Assembly (NCBI GenBank): GCA_964500435.1
Contig: CAZCNL010000001.1
Location: 496,001 to 560,000 of the forward strand
DNA: 64,000 nucleotides
Reading direction: 5' to 3'
Source: GWF2-33-9 sp964500435
GTDB lineage: Bacteria > Bacteroidota > Ignavibacteria > Kapaibacteriales > UBA2268
Part shown: one piece after another, positions 43,731-53,191 of the stretch
Layout of the letters: every line of letters begins with the position of its first letter
How positions within the stretch are numbered: the stretch's first letter is position 1
The notes under the pieces: model-generated
Told to the model about the DNA's origin: nothing
Seen by the model: the letters and a program-made list of their open reading frames with translations, nothing else
Database searches by the model: none
Program-made: the position numbers and the translations under genes

Positions 43731-44860
43731 AATGTGATTTTTTAATTGTAGGTGCAGGTTTTGCCGGTTCAATCATAGCAGAAAGAGTTGCTTCTCAACT
43801 AAATGCATCAGTCATTTTAGTCGATAAACGTATGCATATTGGTGGTAATGCTTTTGATTATCGCAATGAAGATGGTATATTAATTCATAAATACGGACCA
43901 CATATTTTCCATTCTGCAACACGTAAGCCAGTCGATTATCTATCGAAATTTACTGACTGGGTTCCTTATTTTCATCGTACTCTCGGCGTTGTCGAAGGTA
44001 ATTTAATACCAATTCCTTTTAATTTCAATTCTTTATATAAATCCTTCCCGAAAAATTTTGCTAAAAGATTGGAACAAAAATTAATTACTACTTATGGTTA
44101 TGGATTGAAAATTCCAATTTTAAAATTAAGGGAACATAATGATGATGAAATTAAGTTCTTAGCTGATTATATTTACAAAAATGTTTTTTATAATTATACG
44201 AAAAAACAATGGGATTTATCACCAGAAGAACTTGACCCATCTGTCACTTCACGTGTTCCCGTTCTTCTTTCACGAGATAACAGATATTTTCAAGATTCAT
44301 TTCAAGCTTTACCAAAAGAAGGATATACAAAAATTTTTGAAAGATTACTTGCACATAAAAACATTAAAGTATTTCTTCAAACAACATTCCAAGAAGTTAA
44401 AGATGAGATAAAATATAAATATCTTATATACACTGGTGCGATTGACGAATTTTTCGATTATAAATATGGTAAATTACCTTACCGAAGTTTGAGATTTGAT
44501 TTTCAAAGACTTGATATTAATAAATTCCAACCTGCGGCTATTGTCAATTACCCGAATAACAATGACTACACTCGAATTACAGAATTTAAAAATTTTATGA
44601 AATATCCCCAAAACTGTCCAACTACCATTGCAATCGAATATCCCGAACCATTTGAAGAATTCAAAAATGAAAGATATTACCCGATTCCCCAAGCACAAAA
44701 TTTCGAAGTTTATAATAAATATTACGAACTCACAAAGGAAATAGATAACACTATTTTATTTGTTGGAAGGTTAGCTGAATATAAATACTATAATATGAAT
44801 GAGGTTGTTGCTTCTGCTTTGATGTTGTTTGAAAATAAAATTTCGAAATTAAAATTATAA
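43727..44860 (+). CDS. glf: UDP-galactopyranose mutase
   Basis: This flavoenzyme converts UDP-galactopyranose to UDP-galactofuranose for surface glycans. The 377-residue protein opens with the FAD-binding motif DFLIVGAGFAGSIIAERVA and contains the family signatures HIGGNAFDY, YGPHIFHSA and FYNYTKKQWDLSPEELDPSV. It ends with RLAEYKYYNMNEVVASAL. Translation is coupled to the flippase by the ATGA overlap. Galactofuranose in this organism's cell-surface polysaccharide is therefore likely. Confidence 0.96.
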   Translation: MKCDFLIVGAGFAGSIIAERVASQLNASVILVDKRMHIGGNAFDYRNEDGILIHKYGPHIFHSATRKPVDYLSKFTDWVPYFHRTLGVVEGNLIPIPFNFNSLYKSFPKNFAKRLEQKLITTYGYGLKIPILKLREHNDDEIKFLADYIYKNVFYNYTKKQWDLSPEELDPSVTSRVPVLLSRDNRYFQDSFQALPKEGYTKIFERLLAHKNIKVFLQTTFQEVKDEIKYKYLIYTGAIDEFFDYKYGKLPYRSLRFDFQRLDINKFQPAAIVNYPNNNDYTRITEFKNFMKYPQNCPTTIAIEYPEPFEEFKNERYYPIPQAQNFEVYNKYYELTKEIDNTILFVGRLAEYKYYNMNEVVASALMLFENKISKLKL

Positions 44861-44904
44861 TAACATTGGAATATTTATTAAATTCTCTTTTTTAAAATTA
44901 TACT

Positions 44905-45369
44905 TTACTCACAAACTTGATTATTTAAGCATTTAAATCCTTCAAAATAAAATCTAATAGCAGAAATAAGCAATGGTACGCTCATCATTATATAAAACAA
45001 GGCAAGGTAAGTTATTGGTATAAAAGATAATTTTCGTAGAGCAATACCCATAAATATCATAATTATCATTAAAATGTAACTTCTTATGTTAAAAAACGAA
45101 AATAAACATGGGTCAGGTATTTTCAAGTTTTTTATTCGATTTATATGCTTTAATGAAATTTTCGTAAACATTTTCAAATAAAAGATTATTCCAAATATTA
45201 AACTAATAGTTAGTTTCAAAATTAACATATCAGCAATTGACCAGGACATAATAATACCTCGGTATAAAAGTATGGTTCCTGCTGTTGTCCAAGCCAATGC
45301 GGCAACAAAAAGCAAATATTTCTTTTTAATTCTTGGTTTATATTTATTGATACTTTCAATAGTATTCAT
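44905..45369 (-). CDS. Hypothetical four-helix membrane protein
   Basis: I do not recognise this 154-residue protein. A basic N-terminus (NKYKPRIKKK) precedes four hydrophobic segments at about residues 18-38, 43-66, 92-114 and 116-135. A short cytoplasmic loop with KMFTKISLKHINRIKNLK lies between the second and third. The frame extends to a TTG at 45387, but the ATG at 45369 is the natural start. It converges on glf, and a strong terminator lies between its start and the M16 peptidase gene, so it is probably transcribed alone. Confidence 0.65.
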   Translation of the reverse strand: MNTIESINKYKPRIKKKYLLFVAALAWTTAGTILLYRGIIMSWSIADMLILKLTISLIFGIIFYLKMFTKISLKHINRIKNLKIPDPCLFSFFNIRSYILMIIMIFMGIALRKLSFIPITYLALFYIMMSVPLLISAIRFYFEGFKCLNNQVCE

Positions 45370-45471
45370 TTTACTTTCACGAGTCAACTTGTAAATAATT
45401 TTTAGAAATTACTGTGTCTCAAATTATAAAATTGACTTTCTAATATAATTTTTATTGTAGTAACAATAAGT

Positions 45472-45520
45472 TAGTGAAAAAGTGTGAGAACAAACAATCA
45501 TTCTCACACTTTTCTCACTA
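45472..45520 (-). terminator. Strong intrinsic terminator after the M16 peptidase gene
   Basis: AAAGTGTGAGAA (45479-45490 core AGTGTGAGAA) pairs with TTCTCACACTTT across a 10-base loop. The stem extends further through TAGTGA against TCACTA with one bulged base. T runs follow on both strands. It lies about 30 bp beyond the stop of the M16 gene. Confidence 0.85.
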
Positions 45521-45548
45521 TAAAAAATTTGATTGAAAGTGCAAATTA

Positions 45549-48362
45549 TTAATCTTTTTTGGACTCAGGGAATAGATAAAATTTTTGCAATTTGTCTTCG
45601 GAAATATATTTATTAGCTGCGTCTTTTATTGAATTTGCATCAATTTTATCTACCATATTATTGTAATCTAATAAGTAACTAAAATCTTCATTATAAAAAT
45701 AAGCATTTCTAAATGTTGATATCCAAAATCGATTTGTTTTAATATCGGTTTCATTCTCACGTTTAAGTAATTCGTGCACTTTCTGAATGTATTTATCTTC
45801 AACTGGTTTTTCTTTAAGTTCTTTTAAAAGTGCAATAACATCACTCGTCAACTCATTTACTCTATCGGGCGAACAACCCCAAAATACTGCAAAGTAGTAT
45901 TCAGGTTGAGGATATTTTACACTTTGCAAAGAGGCATATGCACCATAAGTTCCACCTTTTTCTTCACGAATAACTTCACGAAGCCTCATATTGATTACTT
46001 CATTAAGTGCTTTGAGTGCTAATAAATTATTTGCATTATAATCAAAATCACCTGTTGAAGTAAGTTCAACATAACTTTTATACTCTATTCCTTTGTTTAC
46101 AGTTTTTTCAAGCGGTTCTCTTTTACGTCTTGTCTTTGTATCAACCCATTTTTCTTTAATTTGATTTGTTGGTAAAGAAGCAATATACTTCTCGATCAAA
46201 TTCTTCATTTCTTTGGTATCAAATGAACCAACAAATATAAAAGTAAAATCACCTGCATCTTTGAATCTTTCTTTATAATATTCGAACGCTTTTTTATGGT
46301 CGACTTTTTTCAAATCTTCAACTCGTAATGGAAGAATTTTCTTATTGTAATTATATAAAATAGAATAAACAGAATCACTAAAAACTCTTTCAGGGCTGTT
46401 TTTCATTTGTTCAATAGAATTTTTATAATCATCAAGTGCTGCTTGGAATGCCTCGGAATCAAATCTTGGAGCAGTAAATTTCAAGTTAATTAATTGGAAT
46501 AATGTTTCTAAGTCTTTCGTAGAGGAATTACCATTTAATCCTTCTTCTAAAAATGCAATATATGAATACACATTTGCAATTTTCCCCGTAAGCAACTTAT
46601 TTAATTGAGATTTATCAAATTCATCTAATCCGCTTCTATCTAATATTTCATTTGCCATTTTTGCGTTTGCAACATTATCATCACTTGTTAATAATGACAA
46701 TCCACCTGGGCTAAATGCTCGGAATAATACTTCATCATTTTTAAAATCAGTATTTTTTAAAATTACTGTTGCACCATTTGATAATTTTAATTCAGTATAA
46801 TTTAATTTCGGATTTTCTTTTGTTGATACTATTTTACCAGGGGTTAGTGTTTTGCTAAACAAAGGTTTTGTGGGTGTATTATCTTTAGCCACTTCGTATT
46901 GTTTTGTTGAATATTCTTTATAAATAGCCAAAACATCATCATTTGTTGGAATTTTTACTCCTTCTTTTTCAGGAATTTCTAACAAAATTATTGCATTGTC
47001 ATCTTTTACAAGTTTCGGTAATCTTTGATTTATATCATTTAAAGTAATTTTGTCAAGGTAAAGCTTTGTAAGTCTTAGCTCTTCTTCAGGAGCAACAACA
47101 GAATAATGATTCAAAAAGTGATAAATTAACATATCCGCATGTTGCCTCGATTCAGTTTTGTCCTTTTCTGCAACTGCTTTTTCTAATTGACGAATCAATT
47201 CATCTTTTGCACGAGAGAATTCTGATTCAATAAATCCAGATTGTTTTGCTTTGAATAACTCGGTCAATAATACTTTATATGAATTCATCACATCAGTAAT
47301 ATTTGCATAAGCGGCAACTTGGAAAGCATCTTTATTTCCAACGTAATCAGTGTAATCACAATATGCAAAGAGAAACGGAGGATTTGGTTTATTTTTATAT
47401 TCACTTATCCGTTCTTGGAAAATTGAACTAATTAACCTATCGGTAATTCCACGCTTTAAATCTTCGTATGTATCTTTATCTAAATATGGATGTTTATAAA
47501 TTACACTTATTTGAGGGTAGGTTAGTTCTTTATCACTCAATACAGAAGTTAGAATTGATGGATTATCTGGGACATTTTCCACAATTCTTTGTCTATATTT
47601 TTCTGGATTTGATAGTTTAGAAAATTTTTCGATTATTAATTTTTCAACTTCGTCTACATTGAAATCACCTACAGCAATCACTGCCATATTATTGGGTCGA
47701 TACCATTCTTTGTAAAATCTTTTGAATGCAGAATATGGAGCGTTTAAAATAATTGCAGTATCACCTATTACATCTCTTTGTGCATATTTAGAATTATAAA
47801 AACGAATTGGCAATTCTTTCTTCCAAATTCTATCTTCTGCACCTTTTCCTAATCGCCACTCTTCTAAAATTACACCTCTTTCTTTATCGATATCTTCGTC
47901 CTTGTATGAAACTTTATGCCCCCATTCTTCGAGAACATTCAATCCTTTAGCTAACAATCCTTCTTTATCCGTAGGTACTTGAAGCATATAAACAGTTTGG
48001 TCAAAACCAGTGTAAGCATTCAAATCAGCACCAAATTGCATACCGATTAACTCAACGAAATCAACTAATTCATTTTTTGGGAAAGATTCAGTTCCATTGA
48101 AAGCCATATGCTCACAAAAATGAGCCAAGCCTTTTTGGTCATCATCTTCACAAATTGAACCAGCATTAACAACAAGTCGTAGCTCTGCTCTTTTCTCTGG
48201 CTTGGCATTTTGTTTGATAAAATAAGTTAAACCATTTGGTAATTTCCCAGTTTTTATTGATGGGTCTAAGGGAATTACATCTTTGGGATTATACTGCGAA
48301 TAGAGAAAAGAAAAAGTAAAAAGCAAAGTCAATGAGAAAAGAAAAAACTTTTTATAAAACAT
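45549..48362 (-). CDS. Exported M16-family zinc metallopeptidase (pitrilysin-like)
   Basis: This 937-residue protein has a signal peptide (residues 1-22, ending FLYSQ). The inverted zinc motif HFCEH lies at 81-85, and the third ligand glutamate (E161, in ERGVILEEW) is about 76 residues further on, as expected. The protein has the usual two-halved M16 layout; the second half, from about residue 500, lacks the zinc motif. It should act outside the cytoplasm on peptides or small proteins. The substrate is unknown. A strong terminator ends it, and it lies 148 bp from the FG-GAP gene. Confidence 0.93.
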   Translation of the reverse strand: MFYKKFFLFSLTLLFTFSFLYSQYNPKDVIPLDPSIKTGKLPNGLTYFIKQNAKPEKRAELRLVVNAGSICEDDDQKGLAHFCEHMAFNGTESFPKNELVDFVELIGMQFGADLNAYTGFDQTVYMLQVPTDKEGLLAKGLNVLEEWGHKVSYKDEDIDKERGVILEEWRLGKGAEDRIWKKELPIRFYNSKYAQRDVIGDTAIILNAPYSAFKRFYKEWYRPNNMAVIAVGDFNVDEVEKLIIEKFSKLSNPEKYRQRIVENVPDNPSILTSVLSDKELTYPQISVIYKHPYLDKDTYEDLKRGITDRLISSIFQERISEYKNKPNPPFLFAYCDYTDYVGNKDAFQVAAYANITDVMNSYKVLLTELFKAKQSGFIESEFSRAKDELIRQLEKAVAEKDKTESRQHADMLIYHFLNHYSVVAPEEELRLTKLYLDKITLNDINQRLPKLVKDDNAIILLEIPEKEGVKIPTNDDVLAIYKEYSTKQYEVAKDNTPTKPLFSKTLTPGKIVSTKENPKLNYTELKLSNGATVILKNTDFKNDEVLFRAFSPGGLSLLTSDDNVANAKMANEILDRSGLDEFDKSQLNKLLTGKIANVYSYIAFLEEGLNGNSSTKDLETLFQLINLKFTAPRFDSEAFQAALDDYKNSIEQMKNSPERVFSDSVYSILYNYNKKILPLRVEDLKKVDHKKAFEYYKERFKDAGDFTFIFVGSFDTKEMKNLIEKYIASLPTNQIKEKWVDTKTRRKREPLEKTVNKGIEYKSYVELTSTGDFDYNANNLLALKALNEVINMRLREVIREEKGGTYGAYASLQSVKYPQPEYYFAVFWGCSPDRVNELTSDVIALLKELKEKPVEDKYIQKVHELLKRENETDIKTNRFWISTFRNAYFYNEDFSYLLDYNNMVDKIDANSIKDAANKYISEDKLQKFYLFPESKKD

Positions 48363-48510
48363 AAATACTCCAAAAATGATTATTAAAGGTATTATAAAAA
48401 ATATGGTTTTTATAAAATGAAAATTAATAATAAATTTGAAATAAATTTATAAAAATTCCATAAAAAATATTATTTCTTTGTATACTAATATCGTTTGAAA
48501 ATGATATTTT

Positions 48511-50115
48511 TTACTTTGTAACAACAAATTTAAAAATATAATCTTCAATTGACAGCAAATAAATACCCGTGGTAAATTGATCCAAATCTATTGTAATTTT
48601 ATCCAAATTTGTCAAATCTTTTTTCAACCAAATACAGTCCCCAAAAACATTATAAATTTTAATTTCAGATGGACATATAATATTCTTTCTATTTATTAAG
48701 ATATTTAAGTCAATACTTAAGGAATTATTTGCGAGATTAGTGTGTATAAATGAATCATTAGCAATCTCTTTAATCGATGTTGAATTCTTGTCAACTTTGC
48801 TTGTTCTTTGTAAATTTTGTTGAAAAAATAACCAGTTTGGACCTTTACCAGGAAGGGCTGAAAGCAAATATGCTCTGCCATAATTTTTAGTAAAATCTGG
48901 ATAATTGGAAAATCCACCTACAATAAAAATATCTAATATTTCATCTTTATTAAAATCTGCAATCAAGGGTGCATTTTCAATTTCAAAAGATTTTCCAATA
49001 TGCTCAGCTAAATCATAAGTCAATATTACTTGTCCCGATATTCCATTTAAAACATAAACTTGTCCCGTACTTGTACCAAATATAATATCCAAATTGTTAT
49101 CCCCATCCATATCAGCCAAAGCCACCCCTCTAAATGAAGGGTTACCTTTAGGAACTTTGAAATTCCAAATTTCTTTTCCGTTTGAATTAATTGTTGTAAC
49201 AAAGAAAGCAGAAGTGAAAACCAATTCATAATTCCCATCTCCATTCAAATCACCAATTGATATGGGGCTTGGAATATAATAAAGTGAAGGATTATCGTAA
49301 ACCCATTGTTTTTCTCCATCAGAAGCATTTAAGCAATAAAGTTTTGCTCCATAATCAGCAATTAACAAATCAGGTTTATTGTCGTTATTTAAATCTGCAA
49401 CCGATGTTCCATGGTATACGACGCCTGCCAAATCTTGTTTCCATAACAATTTATGGTCTAAACCTCGAAAAGCATAAATTTTATTAGTATCTTCTTTGTT
49501 TAAACACCAAGTCGCAACCACAAAATCAAGAATGCCATCACCATCTAAATCTACAAGAGTGGGTGCTGTTTGAATCCACGTATTTTCTTGTACTAAGATT
49601 TCCCACTTTTGCATTCCAGTTTTGGCGTCCAAACAAATAACATAACCTAAAAACTCACCATGTAGTATTTCTAATTCCCCATCACCATCAATATCGCCAA
49701 TGGTAGGTGGAGAGTCACTCCCTCGAGTAGGTGAAGCCCATTTTATACTTCCATCAAATCCGTTAAAACAAAATGTTGTTGGATTGCAGCTACTTGGTAC
49801 GATTACTTCATAAGAATTATCAACATCAACATCATAAATTAAGCTTGCTACATCATTGCAGCCTTCAGTGTTTTTACGTGAAGTATTATATTTCCATAAC
49901 AAACTGCCATCCTCTGCATTTAAAGCATATACACAACTATCATTACGATAACATCCAAAGACAAGTTCATAAATTGAATCTGTATCAATATCTCCGGCGC
50001 TGGATTGTCCGAAGGACGAATCGTTTGTATCAAACCACCATAAAATGCCTTGAGAATATGAAATTTTAGATGTTATTACTATTAAAAATAAATAAGTTAG
50101 TATAATTCTTATCAT
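48511..50115 (-). CDS. Secreted FG-GAP/PQQ-like beta-propeller protein with type IX sorting tail
   Basis: This 534-residue protein has a signal peptide (about 1-21, ending ISYSQ). Its body is made of propeller-like repeats with calcium-type loops such as IGDIDGDGELEILHG, LVDLDGDGILDFVVA, VADLNNDNKPDLLIA and LADMDGDNNLDIIFG. Between them are PQQ-like phrases (YALNAEDGSLLWKY, YCLNASDGEKQWVY). The final 85 residues (IKIYNVFGDCIWLKK, LDQFTTGIYLLSI) look like a type A type IX secretion sorting domain. It is likely displayed on or released from the cell. The ligand is unknown. Confidence 0.85.
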   Translation of the reverse strand: MIRIILTYLFLIVITSKISYSQGILWWFDTNDSSFGQSSAGDIDTDSIYELVFGCYRNDSCVYALNAEDGSLLWKYNTSRKNTEGCNDVASLIYDVDVDNSYEVIVPSSCNPTTFCFNGFDGSIKWASPTRGSDSPPTIGDIDGDGELEILHGEFLGYVICLDAKTGMQKWEILVQENTWIQTAPTLVDLDGDGILDFVVATWCLNKEDTNKIYAFRGLDHKLLWKQDLAGVVYHGTSVADLNNDNKPDLLIADYGAKLYCLNASDGEKQWVYDNPSLYYIPSPISIGDLNGDGNYELVFTSAFFVTTINSNGKEIWNFKVPKGNPSFRGVALADMDGDNNLDIIFGTSTGQVYVLNGISGQVILTYDLAEHIGKSFEIENAPLIADFNKDEILDIFIVGGFSNYPDFTKNYGRAYLLSALPGKGPNWLFFQQNLQRTSKVDKNSTSIKEIANDSFIHTNLANNSLSIDLNILINRKNIICPSEIKIYNVFGDCIWLKKDLTNLDKITIDLDQFTTGIYLLSIEDYIFKFVVTK

Positions 50116-50265
50116 ATTTATTTCTTCTTATTTTTTTAGCAAAAGTCATTGTAAAATAACAATATATCCAAGATAATAATTTATTAGGACATTTTTGTTT
50201 TTTAATTTTAGTAATTTACTAAAAATAAATGATTTATAATTATAAAATTGATTTTTTGTAGTTTT

Positions 50266-51345
50266 TTACGGTAATTCTTCCAAAATCTCGATAACTTCTT
50301 TCATATCAATAGGAAGTTCGGAGTTGAACATAACTTTCTCGTGAGTGACAGGATGTGTAAACCCAAGTGTCTTGGCATGAAGCATTTGTCGTGGAGATTT
50401 TTCAAGACATTTCATTGCTTTTTTCCGTAAACGGGGTATTTCACCTCCAAAAAGCAATTTATTACCACCATAAAGTTCGTCACCCATAATTGGATGATTT
50501 AAAAAGGACGAATGAACCCGAATTTGATGTGTTCTTCCTGTATGCAACTTATATTTTACCAGACTTGCAAATTCATATTCACGTAAAACAAAATAATCTG
50601 TTCGAGCATATTTACCATCTCTTTTTACAACTGAAAACTTTTTACGGTTTTGAGGAGAGCGTCCAATATCACCTTCAATTGTTCCTTCTTCCTTTGGAAA
50701 TTTCCCCCAAACAATAGCCCAATATTCTCTTTCAATTGAATGTTTTGAAAATTGTGATGCCAAATTAGCATGAGTTGTTCCATCTTTAGCAAGTACAAGT
50801 AAACCAGATGTATCTTTATCAATACGATGTACAATTCCTGGTCTTATCACATCACTTTTAAATATTAAATCTTCTGTTTCTAAGTCATTTTCTTCGTCCA
50901 ATTCATCTTCATCTAATTCAAAAGTAATGGCTTCTCTTTTCCCTAAATGATATAAAATAGCATTAACTAATGTCCCGTATCGATTTCCGAATCCCGGATG
51001 CACAACCATTCCGGCTGGTTTATTAACAACAACGAGATAATCATCTTCAAATACTATTTCCAAAGGAATATTTTGTGGAATTAACTCCATTGGTGGCGGT
51101 TTTAGTATTTTACATACAATATGGTCGTTTGGTTTGGTCTTTTGGCTGGATTTAACAATTTTTCCATTTACGCTTACTCTGCCATCATCAATGGCTTTTT
51201 GAACTTTAGTTCTTGTTGCATTTTGAATCATTCGAGTTAAATATTGATCTATTCTTTCGGATTTCTGACCTTTAGGAATTTGAAATTCGAAATATTGCTC
51301 AATATATTCAACTTTTGTATTGGTGAATTTATCTTGTTCAATCAT
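50266..51345 (-). CDS. rluD: RluA-family 23S rRNA pseudouridine synthase, RluD-like
   Basis: This 359-residue enzyme makes pseudouridine, most likely in 23S rRNA. An N-terminal S4 RNA-binding domain (about 28-85: ERIDQYLTRMI, VQKAIDDGRVSVNGK) precedes the catalytic domain. HRIDKDTSG places the catalytic aspartate at D176, and KLHTGRTHQIRVH is the second family motif. An acidic insertion of about 20 residues (142-161, rich in D and E) lies just before the active site. lspA directly upstream overlaps by 8 bp, a common neighbour pair. Confidence 0.93.
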   Translation of the reverse strand: MIEQDKFTNTKVEYIEQYFEFQIPKGQKSERIDQYLTRMIQNATRTKVQKAIDDGRVSVNGKIVKSSQKTKPNDHIVCKILKPPPMELIPQNIPLEIVFEDDYLVVVNKPAGMVVHPGFGNRYGTLVNAILYHLGKREAITFELDEDELDEENDLETEDLIFKSDVIRPGIVHRIDKDTSGLLVLAKDGTTHANLASQFSKHSIEREYWAIVWGKFPKEEGTIEGDIGRSPQNRKKFSVVKRDGKYARTDYFVLREYEFASLVKYKLHTGRTHQIRVHSSFLNHPIMGDELYGGNKLLFGGEIPRLRKKAMKCLEKSPRQMLHAKTLGFTHPVTHEKVMFNSELPIDMKEVIEILEELP

Positions 51346-52012
51346 TTGTTTCTGAGGTCTTATTTATTTGTTCATCATTGTTTCCGACATTTTCTTCTTC
51401 AAGATTACTTTTCTTTTTAAAAAAATGAGATAACGAGGGTATCTTATTGAAAAATAATAAAAGTATCACAATTCCAACCGTAACACAGGAATCTGCGACA
51501 TTGAAAACTGGGAAATGTGTCATATAAATGTTGCCAATATTTATATCAGGTATATCAACTTGAACAAAATCAACGACTTTACCGTAAAGCAATGGTGCAT
51601 ATCCAAAGATTACCCCATAAAAAACTCGGTCTATTAAATTCCCAACAGCACCCGCTAAAATAAGCGAAAATGCAAGTTTTATTGCAAAGTGATTCTCTCT
51701 AAGTCTTTTTATAACATATATTAAAACAAGACTTGCTACTATCGAAAATGAACTTAAGAAAAACTTTCCCACTAATCCAAAATGAATTCCAAATGCCATT
51801 CCCGGATTTTCTATAAATGTAATTTGTACATAATTACCATATACATTTATTAACTCGCCATATTTAAGACCAGTAAAATTAATTCCCAAGAAGTTAAATC
51901 CATGAATTAACAATTTAGTAATTTGGTCAAAAATCACTAAAATGGAAGAGATGATAAAGAATGGATATATCTTTTTCGCTTGTTTGTAATTATTTTCTTT
52001 TATTAAATCCAT
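51338..52012 (-). CDS. lspA: Lipoprotein signal peptidase (signal peptidase II)
   Basis: This inner-membrane aspartyl protease cleaves prolipoprotein signal peptides. At 224 residues it is longer than the E. coli form, with four membrane helices. ENPGMAFGI is at 68-76, the first catalytic aspartate is D129 in GAVGNLIDR, and the second is D174 in FPVFNVADSC. The region between (131-165) is extended. The last 30 residues are charged and hydrophilic. It overlaps rluD by 8 bp. Confidence 0.95.
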   Translation of the reverse strand: MDLIKENNYKQAKKIYPFFIISSILVIFDQITKLLIHGFNFLGINFTGLKYGELINVYGNYVQITFIENPGMAFGIHFGLVGKFFLSSFSIVASLVLIYVIKRLRENHFAIKLAFSLILAGAVGNLIDRVFYGVIFGYAPLLYGKVVDFVQVDIPDINIGNIYMTHFPVFNVADSCVTVGIVILLLFFNKIPSLSHFFKKKSNLEEENVGNNDEQINKTSETND

Positions 52013-52059
52013 GCTTACAACTTATTTTAAGTCAATAAATTACTAAATTATAGTGATAT

Positions 52060-53178
52060 TTAATTAAACATCACAATTTGTTTTATTATTTCGAGTTGAG
52101 ATTCAAAGTTAATTGTATTTTGAATTTTTAAAACATTTCTTTTATAAATTTGATAATTTTGCTCCAAATTTTTGACTGCTGAATATATTTCAGTAGGAGT
52201 TAAAGATGATGGTACGATTTCTCCCACTTTATATTTTTCAACTTCCTTTTTCATAGCGGGTAAATCTGATACTAAAACAGGCAACCCCGCTTGAAAATAT
52301 TCAAATAATTTATTTGGTAAAGCAAGTTCATAAGAAAATGTTACTGGTTCAATAATCGCTATTCCTATGTCTGCTGATGAGGTTATTTCAAATAAATTTT
52401 CATAAGGAACAGATTTATGAAAAAAAACTTTATCTTTTACATTCATATCTTTCGCAATATTTTCAAACTTTTCTTTACTTTTACCATCACCAACAATACA
52501 AAATACGTAATTTTCAAGCAATTTCATAACCTTTAGCATTGGAATTATTCCACGACCTTCAAGTAAAACACCTTGATATAAACAAATCTTTTTGGTTTCT
52601 GGAATATTGAAATAACTTCTTAAATAATTTGATGATGGATAATTTTGTCTTTTTCGAGGATAATTTTTTACGATAAAAAATGGTTTATTAGTTTTGAAAT
52701 GCGATGATAAATATTCAGCATCTAATTCTCCTGTAACAACAAATTTATCGACTTTTGACGAAAAGTATAACTCAAGCTGAGATAGTGCAAATTGTTTGAA
52801 TGAGCTTTTTTGCAATGTACCTAAAGCAGAAAAGATTTCACGTGAATCATATATAATTTTACTAGTTGAATCTGCTATCGATATTGCTGCTGCTAATGAA
52901 TATAAATCAGTTGCAAAATAAATTTTTGATTTTATTAAGTTACTGTTTTTCTTTATTTTTCTGATAAATTTCTGCCAATTATATAACAATCGGTGATTTT
53001 GTTGTAAATTGATTAACAAATTATCTTTAGTACTTTGATATTGATTTCCATAAATAATTGAAATAGTGCAAATTGATAATCCAATTGTTTTAAATGTGTT
53101 TATGAAATTTAAACTACGCCCATCAGTTGATAGTTCAGAAAATGATATAAAGCACAAATCAAATTGTTGGTCATTCAT
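52060..53178 (-). CDS. GT-B fold glycosyltransferase (family 1/4-like)
   Basis: The roughly 372-residue protein has the two-lobed glycosyltransferase layout. The N-lobe has sparse features (AAAISIADSTSKIIYDSREIFS). The C-lobe begins ICLYQGVLLEGRGIIPMLK, continues VFCIVGDGKSKEKFENIA, and has the nucleotide-sugar motif PNKLFEYFQAGLPVLVSDLP. The sugar and acceptor are unknown; surface-polysaccharide or lipid glycosylation is likely given the nearby FemAB-like and flippase genes. A TTG at 53199 would start earlier, but the ATG at 53178 is more natural and avoids overlap with the upstream gene. Confidence 0.88.
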   Translation of the reverse strand: MNDQQFDLCFISFSELSTDGRSLNFINTFKTIGLSICTISIIYGNQYQSTKDNLLINLQQNHRLLYNWQKFIRKIKKNSNLIKSKIYFATDLYSLAAAISIADSTSKIIYDSREIFSALGTLQKSSFKQFALSQLELYFSSKVDKFVVTGELDAEYLSSHFKTNKPFFIVKNYPRKRQNYPSSNYLRSYFNIPETKKICLYQGVLLEGRGIIPMLKVMKLLENYVFCIVGDGKSKEKFENIAKDMNVKDKVFFHKSVPYENLFEITSSADIGIAIIEPVTFSYELALPNKLFEYFQAGLPVLVSDLPAMKKEVEKYKVGEIVPSSLTPTEIYSAVKNLEQNYQIYKRNVLKIQNTINFESQLEIIKQIVMFN

Positions 53179-53191
53179 TTTCAATGCACAT

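Noticed and set aside
48487..48508. Short inverted repeat AATATC/GATATT after the FG-GAP gene
   Set aside because: Weak stem with no T run on the correct strand.
50206..50224. Perfect inverted repeat TTTTAGTAATTTACTAAAA near the end of rluD
   Set aside because: It is all A/T apart from one G and one C, with no T tract. It may be chance in AT-rich sequence, so it is not called a terminator.
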